This document shows positions 1 to 5,993 of a stretch of 12,125 nucleotides of DNA, piece after piece. The position numbers and the translations under genes are program-made. Below the pieces are notes generated by a model. That model saw nothing but the letters and a program-made list of their open reading frames with translations, searched no databases and was not told where the DNA came from. The number at the start of each line of letters is the position of its first letter. The stretch's first letter is position 1. The stretch covers positions 1 through 12,125 of the forward strand of contig CALXVF010000024.1 in assembly GCA_944391895.1 (NCBI GenBank). Direction: 5' to 3'. This DNA comes from an uncultured Clostridia bacterium (GTDB taxonomy: Bacteria; Bacillota; Clostridia; TANB77; CAG-508).

Positions 1-815
1 TTTGCATAGCTTGCTGTTACGGCTGGGTCTGGAATATAATATCTTTTATTTTTATTAATTTTTGCAATTTCTTCCATCTCTTCGTTTGTTAAATAGAAAT
101 CAAATATATTTCCATTATCCTTTATATGTTCTGGATTTTTACTTCCTGGAATAACTATATTTTCTGATTGTACATGCCATCTTAATATTATTTGAGCATT
201 TGTTTTTCCGTATTTTTTTGCTAAATCAGTAAATACTTTTTCTTCGATTAAAGATTTATCTCCATGTCCTAATGGATACCATGCTTGAATATGCATATCA
301 TAATCTTTTAATTGTTCTTTTAATTCATTTTGTGGATAATATGGATGTGCTTCAACCTGTATTACAGTAGGTTTTATTTCACAGATTTCTAGAATTTCTT
401 CAAGAGGCTTTCCTTCAAAATTAGATAATCCAATAGCTCTTACTTTTCCTTCTTTAACTGCTTTTTCCATTGCTTTATAACCTGCTATATAATCTCCAGC
501 TGGTTGATGAATAAGTAACAAATCTACATAATCTACATCTAATCTTTCAAGCATTTCGTCTACTGCTGTTTCTTTTGTGTATACTGTTGGCCATAGTTTT
601 GATTCTAGGAAAATTTCTTCTCTTGGAATTCCACTCTTTTTTATTCCTCTTCCTACTGCTCTTTCATTCATATACGCATTTGCTGTATCAATAAGCCTAT
701 ATCCGCTCATTAGTGCATTGTATACTGCTTCTTCTGCTTCTTGTGGTTTCATTAAGAAAGTTCCTAGTCCTAATACTGGCATTTCTATACCATTGTTTAA
801 TTTTACTGTTTCCAT
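1..815 (-). CDS. Aldo/keto reductase, C-terminal end outside the window
   Basis: NAD(P)H-dependent oxidoreductase of the aldo/keto reductase superfamily, acting on aldehydes or ketones in the cytoplasm; the natural substrate cannot be read from sequence. I translated 271 codons from the ATG at 815. It opens with METVKLNNGIEMPVLGLGTF, typical of the bacterial AKR5-like group. The full catalytic tetrad is visible: Asp43 in RLIDTANAY, Tyr48, Lys73 in LESKLWP and His103 in LLLIHQP. The cofactor-binding segment IPGSKNPEHI lies near residue 220. Family members are about 280 residues, so only a few residues are missing past base 1. An AGGAGA ribosome binding site lies 7-8 bases before the ATG. It is preceded by its own weak promoter and by the terminator at 932-967, so it is probably a monocistronic unit or the first gene of one. 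Its GC content matches its glycosyltransferase neighbours. Family assignment is firm; substrate is unknown. Confidence 0.93.
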   Translation of the reverse strand, partial: METVKLNNGIEMPVLGLGTFLMKPQEAEEAVYNALMSGYRLIDTANAYMNERAVGRGIKKSGIPREEIFLESKLWPTVYTKETAVDEMLERLDVDYVDLLLIHQPAGDYIAGYKAMEKAVKEGKVRAIGLSNFEGKPLEEILEICEIKPTVIQVEAHPYYPQNELKEQLKDYDMHIQAWYPLGHGDKSLIEEKVFTDLAKKYGKTNAQIILRWHVQSENIVIPGSKNPEHIKDNGNIFDFYLTNEEMEEIAKINKNKRYYIPDPAVTASYA

Positions 816-862
816 AATATATCTCTCCTTTTCAATTATATTTAACATTTTATTTCTTTTAT

Positions 863-891
863 ATTATACTACTAAATTATTTATTAATGAA
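863..891 (-). promoter_or_regulatory. Candidate promoter of the aldo/keto reductase
   Basis: On the minus strand a perfect TATAAT (868 to 863) lies 47 bases before the start codon. The hexamer 17 bp upstream, TTCATT (886-891), matches the -35 consensus at only three positions. The -10 is convincing and the -35 is weak. Confidence 0.4.
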
Positions 892-931
892 GTTTAAAAA
901 AGTTTTAGCGTATAAACCAATTGTTAATGCT

Positions 932-967
932 AAAAAAGAACTTTAAGATTACTTAAAGTTCTTTTTT
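932..967 (-). terminator. Rho-independent terminator of the GT-C gene
   Basis: AGAACTTTAAG pairs with CTTAAAGTTCT around a 4-base loop (948-951), and the stem extends through flanking A and T runs. Read on the minus strand the stem ends in TTTTTT (937-932). The stem is AT-rich but perfect. The TAA stop codon of the upstream gene (951-949) forms most of the loop, so the last codons encode the ascending arm. The plus strand also has an eight-T tail, so the structure could work in both directions, though no plus-strand gene reaches it. Confidence 0.85.
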
Positions 968-2487
968 TTATTATATATTTTCATGATTTTTTCTTTTATT
1001 CCTAGGTTATTAATATATATACTAGCCACTGGAATTAGTACCAATATGTATGGAATTATATATCTTGACTTTGCTTCCCAAAGTACATGAAATGCAAATC
1101 CGCCTATGAAAATAGTAATTAAAAATAAAACATCTAATGACAGATTTTTTCTATTTTGTACCATAACAATTAGACTGCATAAACAAGTTATTATTAATAG
1201 CATCTTTTGATAAAATGTTAACGCTCCTGTCATGTTTTCTATTGGCATATCTGTACCATCTTGATTACTTCTTAATGCTGAATATGTATTTTCTGTCCAC
1301 ATAGAAGCTATTTTCATTACATAAAAATTAAATGTATATCCTGGCTGACTTATAAAATATGATAGTTTTTCTTTTATTCTATTTCCATATTCATTCTTAG
1401 CCATTTCTGGATCTTTCAAGGCAGGTTCTGCTATGTCTTCATTATACCATCCATTTCCTCTTCTACTTTCTTCCATTCCCATAAAGAAATAGCTTATACT
1501 TGGATATCTTTTATCTTTTTCCAAATCATATTTATCTAAATAATAATTTTGAACTAATGTAGCCGGTATCATTGAAACAACTAAGTATACTATTATAACT
1601 CCTACATTTATTAGCTTTTCTTTCAATTCTTTCTTCATAAAGCCATTTATTAAATTTAGTACTAAGTACATTACAGTCGCTATAATGAATATTAAACTAT
1701 TCATTCTCATCATATATGCTATCATAGTAAATATTGATGCACCAACAGCAAATTTAATTTTCTTAGTTTCTGTATATCTCATCATGAAATAAACTGCAAA
1801 TAAGCATAACGCTATACTTGGTATATCTCCATATATAAATGTTGAAAGCATTGGTAGAGATATGAATGTTAATATTAATGTTAAAAGTAAGACTTTGTTT
1901 GTTTTATATTTTTTAGCTAATTGATTTCCTATTTTATATAAAGCTATTACTATTAGCAAATTTCCTATAACATTTAGTACTCTTAGTGTTTCCAACACGT
2001 CAAACTGTATTAATCTAAAAAATAGACTGTATATAAATGCTAATGAAATTTGTTGTGGATAAGCCTGTATGTATTCTGATAGTGGAATACCTATATATGT
2101 TAAATTAGGTAAAAATTCTTCTGGATTTCCTCTATACATAGTCTGTGCTAAGTTTGATACATGTATTGAATCAGCCACTACTGGTGGATTAACAAAGATT
2201 GTCCAAACTACATTAAAGGCAATATATATCACTAATGCTGTTATAAACAGGATTTTTCTAATAATCTTGAGCTTTTTTGATTGTTCATCTTTATATAACT
2301 TATCATTTATAAATTTAGTAGCCACAACCATTAATATTCCGGCAGCTATAAGTCCTATTATGTACGAAGCGGAATTAAAACTAATAATTGTTTCTTCTGC
2401 CGGATTTAAATATGTTGTAAATATTAAATTTAAAATTATAATTATTGCTAAAAATATTACTCCAAAAATATATATAATTTTTTTCAA
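949..2487 (-). CDS. Polytopic membrane protein, probable GT-C fold (family 39-like) glycosyltransferase
   Basis: 512 residues, hydrophobic throughout, with roughly 11-12 likely membrane segments; the first are near residues 4-26, 40-58 and 78-98. The first large outer loop carries NPPVVADSIHV with Asp106, the position at which GT-C enzymes (PMT/ArnT/GT39 type) keep their catalytic acidic residue. The C-terminal part has the WEAKSRYIIPY motif near residues 470-480, recurrent in this superfamily before the last membrane helix. By family such enzymes transfer sugars from polyprenyl-phosphate donors onto cell-surface acceptors on the outer face of the membrane. Donor and acceptor cannot be deduced here. 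The start is TTG, chosen because AGGGGG lies 8 bases upstream and no in-frame ATG has a comparable site. It has its own strong promoter and terminator and so forms a single-gene unit. A second glycosyltransferase is encoded nearby (3639-4877), hinting at a surface-glycan theme. A polymerase-like or other non-transferase membrane role is possible. Confidence 0.75.
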   Translation of the reverse strand: MKKIIYIFGVIFLAIIIILNLIFTTYLNPAEETIISFNSASYIIGLIAAGILMVVATKFINDKLYKDEQSKKLKIIRKILFITALVIYIAFNVVWTIFVNPPVVADSIHVSNLAQTMYRGNPEEFLPNLTYIGIPLSEYIQAYPQQISLAFIYSLFFRLIQFDVLETLRVLNVIGNLLIVIALYKIGNQLAKKYKTNKVLLLTLILTFISLPMLSTFIYGDIPSIALCLFAVYFMMRYTETKKIKFAVGASIFTMIAYMMRMNSLIFIIATVMYLVLNLINGFMKKELKEKLINVGVIIVYLVVSMIPATLVQNYYLDKYDLEKDKRYPSISYFFMGMEESRRGNGWYNEDIAEPALKDPEMAKNEYGNRIKEKLSYFISQPGYTFNFYVMKIASMWTENTYSALRSNQDGTDMPIENMTGALTFYQKMLLIITCLCSLIVMVQNRKNLSLDVLFLITIFIGGFAFHVLWEAKSRYIIPYILVLIPVASIYINNLGIKEKIMKIYNKKKNFK

Positions 2488-2495
2488 CTTGTTTT

Positions 2496-2501
2496 CCCCC
2501 T
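2496..2501 (-). promoter_or_regulatory. Ribosome binding site that fixes the TTG start
   Basis: AGGGGG on the minus strand, 8 bases before TTG at 2487. Its spacing decides the unusual start codon of the GT-C gene. Confidence 0.75.
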
Positions 2502-2518
2502 AGTATTTTTATATGTGC

Positions 2519-2547
2519 ATTATATCAAACTGATTTGCTTTTAACAA
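2519..2547 (-). promoter_or_regulatory. Strong sigma-A type promoter of the GT-C gene
   Basis: On the minus strand TTGTTA (2547-2542), a 17-bp spacer, and a perfect TATAAT (2524-2519). The -10 is preceded by TGA, giving an extended TGnTATAAT. The predicted start of transcription lies near 2512, leaving a leader of about 25 bases that contains the AGGGGG site. Confidence 0.85.
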
Positions 2548-2553
2548 GTATAT

Positions 2554-2584
2554 AAAGAAAATCGCTCGGGAAGCCCCGGGCGAT
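2554..2584 (-). terminator. GC-rich rho-independent terminator of the RelA/SpoT-domain gene
   Basis: A 10-bp stem (2561-2570 with 2575-2584, one G-T pair) closes on a 4-base loop. On the minus strand it is followed by TTTCTTTAT. It starts 20 bases after the stop codon of the alarmone synthetase gene. It is much more GC-rich than the other terminators in this window. Confidence 0.9.
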
Positions 2585-2603
2585 AAAATAAAATCTTATT
2601 GAA

Positions 2604-3524
2604 TTACTCCAAATCCAAGAATCTTGAACGGAGAAAACCAACGTCGTCTTCCAAAATGGCATCGCGAGGGTCAATTCCTTTTTCTGCATTTTCTCTAAAT
2701 TTAACCCCCTTTATGTGAAGCTTTTCCGGCTCAAGATAAATCTCTTCGCCCAGATATCTCCGACTTTTATATCCTTTATGATTTGCGTCGTCGGCAGCTT
2801 CGTCCATTTCTTTTGTACGAATTTGAATTTCAAAAGGTAGCCCTTTTGTCGTACGCATAACCACATGCAGACTCCTGTAACCAGTTAAGGCCTTTGGAAA
2901 CCTGATGTAGTCTTTGACATTTGGGATGAAACGTTCATCCAAGCTACTTTCCCGTTGAGCCTCCATGATGCCTACGTCAACATTAGGTTCGGCTTGGGTT
3001 GGGATACAACCCTCACTGATGAAATATACTATAACTTTGTTCATTAAATCATAGCATAAATCCTCATCATCAGAATGTATAATCACCCGGAAGCCGATTA
3101 AATCAAGGATTCGGTCCAAAGATTTTCCTTTCCGAATGTATAGCCGAATCTTTTCGTTGATGCCAACGAAGTCCTTGATTCTCATTAAAAATGTGACTTC
3201 AACATTGTTTTCCTTTGCCCATTTCTTGACAAAGTTTTTGAACTTTTTCCCAGCCTTTTTCAGCTGTTCAATGTTTTCCTCTCCGCTGACTATGGAGAAA
3301 AATTCCTCAAGTTTATTAGCGTAAAGATACCAAACCAGTTTCCTGGCTTGAAACTCTTCTTGGCTTTCTCCTTGCGCTCTTTTGATGCGTCTTAGAACTT
3401 TTGGATATTTTTCCCATAGCTCATCACAGCTTGTCGACCTTTCAGCCATAGCCTTCAAGTCTGGATATGCTATCCGACCTTCCACTGTTTTTTCACTCCA
3501 TTCATATTTTATTTTTTTGTACAA
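2604..3524 (-). CDS. RelA/SpoT-domain protein, probable small alarmone (ppGpp) synthetase
   Basis: 306 residues. Residues about 110-260 form a RelA/SpoT nucleotidyltransferase domain. Visible hallmarks are Arg115-x-Lys117 (ATP-binding R-x-K), Asp141 in LDLIGFRVI (metal site), Lys204-Asp205, Tyr216-Arg217 in GYRSLH (guanine stacking) and Glu232/Gln234/Arg236 in FEIQIRT. The catalytic set looks complete, so pyrophosphate transfer from ATP to GTP/GDP is expected. There is no HD hydrolase domain and no TGS/ACT region. The roughly 110-residue N-terminal and 45-residue C-terminal extensions make it longer than classical RelP/RelQ proteins. GC content is about 43%, against about 27% in neighbours, suggesting horizontal acquisition. 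The start is uncertain: the longest frame begins at TTG 3524 with no ribosome binding site and almost no leader, whereas GTG at 3485 has GGAG 10 bases upstream. It has its own promoter and terminator and no adjacent small gene resembling an antitoxin. A toxic (ToxSAS-like) or tRNA-modifying role cannot be excluded. Confidence 0.85.
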   Translation of the reverse strand: MYKKIKYEWSEKTVEGRIAYPDLKAMAERSTSCDELWEKYPKVLRRIKRAQGESQEEFQARKLVWYLYANKLEEFFSIVSGEENIEQLKKAGKKFKNFVKKWAKENNVEVTFLMRIKDFVGINEKIRLYIRKGKSLDRILDLIGFRVIIHSDDEDLCYDLMNKVIVYFISEGCIPTQAEPNVDVGIMEAQRESSLDERFIPNVKDYIRFPKALTGYRSLHVVMRTTKGLPFEIQIRTKEMDEAADDANHKGYKSRRYLGEEIYLEPEKLHIKGVKFRENAEKGIDPRDAILEDDVGFLRSRFLDLE

Positions 3525-3536
3525 CTCGTACTATAT

Positions 3537-3565
3537 ATTATATCACATATGTTAGTATTTTAGAA
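3537..3565 (-). promoter_or_regulatory. Extended -10 promoter of the RelA/SpoT-domain gene
   Basis: On the minus strand TGATATAAT gives an extended -10 with TATAAT at 3542-3537. TTCTAA (3565-3560) sits 17 bp upstream as a poor -35. A short inverted repeat, GTTAGT/ACTAAC (3551-3556 and 3575-3580), flanks the -35 region and could be an operator. Predicted initiation near 3529-3530 falls only about 5 bases before the TTG at 3524. Confidence 0.6.
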
Positions 3566-3612
3566 GTGTTTTGCACTAACTTTCCATCGCCTTTTTTTGA
3601 CATTTTTCTACA

Positions 3613-3642
3613 CAAAAAATAAAGACCTTATTGGGTCTTTAT
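3613..3642 (-). terminator. Rho-independent terminator of the GT-A gene
   Basis: ATAAAGACC (3619-3627) pairs with GGTCTTTAT (3634-3642) around a 6-base loop. On the minus strand it is followed by TTTTTTGTG. The TAA stop codon of the glycosyltransferase gene (3641-3639) lies inside the stem. Confidence 0.85.
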
Positions 3643-4877
3643 TCATCTTTTAATGATTTTAATTTATTCCATATTTCATTTACTTTATTATAGTTTGAAT
3701 AATCTTTTTTTACGTTATTATGATATAATTCCAATTCATCAAATAATGGTGTAAAATCTGTATCAGCAAATAATTGATTCATTCCTGAAACTGATTTTTG
3801 TAAGTTTTCTCTAGTTTTTTCTATTTCAGCAGTATAATTCTTTTGGTTTACTATATATAAATATAGAGGTCTATATTTAATCCATCCCCTTGCTGCTTTT
3901 TCAAATCTTCTACTTATTTCTTCGTTATTTCTACACATTTTGTCCAATGTTTTAGGATATTTTTTTCTTAGGATTCTTGTATACTTCAAAAATGGATCGT
4001 GAAAATGATATACTGGTACTCTTACTACCTTTGAATTTTTTAATAATGTTGAGAAAAAGGCATCTTCTCCTCTTGCTCCTTCTGGGTTATAAAATGCTGG
4101 TATATTTTCTAAATGTCTTAAGTTTAAACATAGTGGAGAACCTGCTACCCATTTTCCTCCTCCAACTTCTTCAATTTCACATGCTCCTTTACCATTTATA
4201 ATCTCTGTATCTGCATATGTTACACCATTGTTTTTCTTAAATTCATCTTTTAATTTATCGTAAGTAAGGAATTCGTTTCCTACTGCATCTACGAATGGTC
4301 TAAATACTTTTTCATTTTCCGGATTTTCTAAGTCCATATAAGGTATTGGTGAGTTGTACCCACATCTATATCCAAATGTTACATCAGCATTTTCCATATA
4401 TTCGATATGTTTTATGATATTGTCTTGTCCTATCCATTCAAGAGTTCCATCTTCATTTTTTATACATGCTGCTGGATATTCATCATCATCCCAAAATAAA
4501 AAATGGTCCATTTTATTTATTAATGCATTGTATAATAATGTATTTCTTGCTTTAGCATATCCATATCCAAAAAACATTTCAGCTTCTTGTCTTTTTAATA
4601 TTCCACGTCCTATTAGGCTCTTTTTTTCTTCTTCTATATCTTCTGGCGTTATATATTTTATTTTTATGTTTTTATATACTTTTGGTATTAATCCATAAAA
4701 GTCGACTCTTGTTGTATATTGATAACTCAAATCGAATAAAATAAATATAGTTAACTCTATTTTTTTATCGAATTTGCCTGATTGCTCTACTAATTGCTCA
4801 TACGTCGTGTTTATTATTTTGCAGACATTTGGTCTTCCTGTTATAAAGCCTACTCCAAACTTTACTGTTTCATCCAT
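3639..4877 (-). CDS. Probable GT-A fold glycosyltransferase
   Basis: 412 residues, soluble, with no signal peptide or membrane segment. The N-terminal half reads like a nucleotide-sugar glycosyltransferase: YAKARN near residues 107-111, then FLFWDDDEYP with the triple acidic motif Asp130-132, the position of the metal-binding DxD of GT-A enzymes. Further along come GARGEDAFF (Glu271-Asp272, a candidate catalytic or acceptor-binding acidic pair) and HFHDPF (His291 and His293, possible third metal ligand). The C-terminal 100 residues are Lys-, Asn- and Tyr-rich and probably helical. The likely role is transfer of a sugar from a nucleotide donor to a surface polymer or lipid-linked intermediate in the cytoplasm. 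Donor and acceptor are unknown, and I do not recognise a named family. The ATG is well supported: AGGAG lies 6 bases upstream. A strong promoter lies about 110 bases upstream and a terminator overlaps the stop, so it is transcribed alone. Confidence 0.72.
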   Translation of the reverse strand: MDETVKFGVGFITGRPNVCKIINTTYEQLVEQSGKFDKKIELTIFILFDLSYQYTTRVDFYGLIPKVYKNIKIKYITPEDIEEEKKSLIGRGILKRQEAEMFFGYGYAKARNTLLYNALINKMDHFLFWDDDEYPAACIKNEDGTLEWIGQDNIIKHIEYMENADVTFGYRCGYNSPIPYMDLENPENEKVFRPFVDAVGNEFLTYDKLKDEFKKNNGVTYADTEIINGKGACEIEEVGGGKWVAGSPLCLNLRHLENIPAFYNPEGARGEDAFFSTLLKNSKVVRVPVYHFHDPFLKYTRILRKKYPKTLDKMCRNNEEISRRFEKAARGWIKYRPLYLYIVNQKNYTAEIEKTRENLQKSVSGMNQLFADTDFTPLFDELELYHNNVKKDYSNYNKVNEIWNKLKSLKDE

Positions 4878-4987
4878 AATATTCTCCTTTTTTAGTTATC
4901 ATACTATATCAATATAAAAAATTTTCCTCCTATTCTTTAGATAATTTATGGCCCCATTTTGTTTAAAAAACTTATTGGGCGCCTACA
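4878..4987 (-). promoter_or_regulatory. Long structured leader of the GT-A gene
   Basis: The predicted transcript start near 4987 leaves about 110 untranslated bases. The leader contains an imperfect GC-rich hairpin (4950-4956 with 4976-4983, one bulged base) and an isolated perfect AGGAGG (4931-4926), which has no ATG, GTG or TTG at normal spacing. The functional AGGAG lies separately at 4888-4884. No known riboswitch class is recognised. An upstream regulatory element is inferred only from length and structure. Confidence 0.4.
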
Positions 4988-4993
4988 ATTTTT

Positions 4994-5022
4994 ATTATAC
5001 TACAAAAAATCATGTAAGTCAA
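4994..5022 (-). promoter_or_regulatory. Strong sigma-A type promoter of the GT-A gene
   Basis: On the minus strand TTGACT (5022-5017), a 17-bp spacer and a perfect TATAAT (4999-4994). It lies just after the stop codon of the CmpB-type gene, for which no clear terminator hairpin is visible, so some read-through from that gene is possible. Confidence 0.85.
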
Positions 5023-5056
5023 AAAAAATATAAAAAATAATGAAACAGATTTAATC

Positions 5057-5737
5057 CTATTTTTTCTTTGCATTTGGGTATATTTCTTCTAGCTTTTCAT
5101 CAGGATAATGCACGTCCATAATAACATCTATAACTCCACTTGGAGCTATATTTTCTTGTCTTTCTAATTGTCTTTGCGTAGCTAAAGTTGTAAGTCCTAT
5201 ATCAAATACCATAAATACAGTTAAGACCAAAGTTGTTACTCTAAAATATTTATTTTTATAAAATTTATCTATTTTTTGTATATATGGATATATAAACTTC
5301 ATGAATAATAATCCGCCCACTCCCCAGTATATACAGTGAAGTAAACTTGTCCTACCATTTAAATTAAACCATAGATTAGAATAATCCCATGAAACAGTAC
5401 CAAAATAATGTTCTTGGAAGTATGAAAACATATACTCTACTATTCCACCTAATATCATACTAGTTATAAAAACTTGTGAGTTAGTTTTTGCATGTGGCAC
5501 TATTAAATAATAAACTACAAGGCCAATTCCATATACCTGCGTAAAAGGCCCTATAACTAATCCTTGTCTGCTCTCAAAATGCCCATTTTGAACTAATGCT
5601 ACAATCATCTCTACTATGTACCCTATTACACTTCCTATAAGAAAAATCCAAAAAATTTTATTTAATTCTTTAATAACATTTCCTGTACTTTTTGTTTCCG
5701 ATTCTTTTACGATTAATTTTGTGTTTATTGCTTCCAT
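5057..5737 (-). CDS. CmpB-like membrane protein (putative ABC-transporter type IV, PF06541 type)
   Basis: 226 residues from the ATG at 5737. The family is a small integral-membrane group labelled putative ABC-transporter type IV; its biochemical role is not established. Diagnostic segments are FLIGSVIGYIVE (32-43), GPFTQVYG (63-70), EYMFSYFQE (101-109), WDYSNLWFNLNGRTSL (117-132) and WGVGGLLF (138-145), all in family order. Four to five membrane helices are expected, near residues 28-50, 66-82, 87-105, 133-153 and 165-185, followed by a charged C-terminal tail. The open frame extends to a TTG at 5776, but that codon has no ribosome binding site and a TATAAT promoter element (5768-5763) lies inside the extension. 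ATG 5737 has GGGGG 5 bases upstream, so I prefer it. It lies downstream of the sensor kinase gene, and its promoter shares TTAATAAA repeats with that of the response regulator, suggesting it is a target of that system. Confidence 0.8.
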   Translation of the reverse strand: MEAINTKLIVKESETKSTGNVIKELNKIFWIFLIGSVIGYIVEMIVALVQNGHFESRQGLVIGPFTQVYGIGLVVYYLIVPHAKTNSQVFITSMILGGIVEYMFSYFQEHYFGTVSWDYSNLWFNLNGRTSLLHCIYWGVGGLLFMKFIYPYIQKIDKFYKNKYFRVTTLVLTVFMVFDIGLTTLATQRQLERQENIAPSGVIDVIMDVHYPDEKLEEIYPNAKKK

Positions 5738-5762
5738 TATATCCCCCATTTCTTCTATATCC

Positions 5763-5768
5763 ATTATA
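5763..5768 (-). promoter_or_regulatory. -10 element of the CmpB-type gene
   Basis: Perfect TATAAT on the minus strand, 26 bases before ATG 5737. The -35 position (5786-5791) reads AAAGAT, a non-match, as expected of an activator-dependent promoter. A start near 5756 leaves about 19 untranslated bases containing the GGGGG site. Confidence 0.6.
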
Positions 5769-5797
5769 CTTAACAATTATTAAAAATCTTTTTACTA

Positions 5798-5816
5798 TTT
5801 ATTAATTTTTTATTAA
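5798..5816 (-). promoter_or_regulatory. Tandem TTAATAAA half-sites, candidate response-regulator operator
   Basis: Two identical TTAATAAA octamers on the minus strand (5816-5809 and 5805-5798), 11 bp apart start to start. The proximal one begins 30 bp upstream of the -10. The same pair at the same distance occurs before the response regulator gene. Direct repeats with an 11-bp period are the usual binding layout of OmpR-family dimers (PhoB, PhoP). The site's function is inferred. Confidence 0.5.
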
Positions 5817-5824
5817 TCTTCCAA

Positions 5825-5938
5825 ATGTTAAGGTAATACAATATGGATTTTAATTCAAAGCGAGTGAAAGCCTGGAATGAGCTGTACGGTACGTCCTCGT
5901 ACCGGGAATTAAAATCCATATTGTATTACCTATTACAT
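5825..5938. repeat. Perfect 26-bp inverted repeat forming a long structured hairpin
   Basis: Bases 5831-5856 are the exact reverse complement of 5906-5931. A further 4 bp (5825-5828 with 5935-5938) can pair after a small internal loop. The 49-base centre is about 55% GC, unlike the AT-rich arms and flanks, and holds a second perfect hairpin of 7 bp (5887-5893 with 5898-5904) around a 4-base loop. There is no U-tract on either side, so it is not an ordinary terminator. It sits between the kinase terminator and the operator of the CmpB-type gene. It encodes no protein. It could be a small non-autonomous mobile element (TA occurs at both edges, 5829-5830 and 5931-5932), a structured RNA or a transcriptional barrier. 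No similar copy was noticed elsewhere in the window. Confidence 0.8.
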
Positions 5939-5940
5939 GA

Positions 5941-5987
5941 AAAGAAAAATAAAAATAACCATATACTGAATTCCTCCAATATATGGT
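5941..5987 (-). terminator. Rho-independent terminator of the sensor kinase gene
   Basis: ACCATATA (5958-5965) pairs with TATATGGT (5980-5987) around a 14-base loop. On the minus strand it is followed by a U-rich run, TTATTTTTATTTTTC. It begins 6 bases after the kinase stop codon. The stem is short and AT-rich, so termination may be partial. Confidence 0.65.
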
Positions 5988-5993
5988 CCATTT

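Noticed and set aside
577..897. Plus-strand open frame of 106 codons
   Set aside because: It overlaps the aldo/keto reductase on the other strand, whose catalytic residues are intact, and has no supporting start signals.
2069..2503. Plus-strand open frame of 144 codons
   Set aside because: It is antisense to the GT-C gene, has no ribosome binding site or family resemblance, and its hydrophobic residues mirror the opposite-strand membrane codons.
2604..3524. RelA/SpoT-domain gene as half of a toxin-antitoxin pair
   Set aside because: Both neighbours are large glycosyltransferase genes with their own promoters, and no small gene lies in the flanking gaps; the idea is left only as an alternative.
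4878..4907. A 10-codon frame starting with ATG in the GT-A leader and ending just past the glycosyltransferase start
   Set aside because: The nearest Shine-Dalgarno match is more than 20 bases away, so translation is unlikely; it is probably chance.
5738..5776. The 13-codon N-terminal extension of the CmpB-type protein from TTG 5776
   Set aside because: There is no ribosome binding site before the TTG, a TATAAT lies inside it, and ATG 5737 has GGGGG at correct spacing.
5857..5905. Core of the hairpin as a hammerhead ribozyme, group II intron domain V or retron RNA
   Set aside because: It has a GAAA and a GAGC, but the CUGANGA core of hammerheads and the domain V GAAA tetraloop arrangement are missing, and no reverse transcriptase lies in the window.
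5831..5931. The 26-bp inverted repeat as a rho-independent terminator
   Set aside because: Neither arm is followed by a U-tract (TAACATTTGG on the minus strand, ATTACATG on the plus strand), the loop is 49 bases, and the kinase gene already has its own terminator at 5941-5987.
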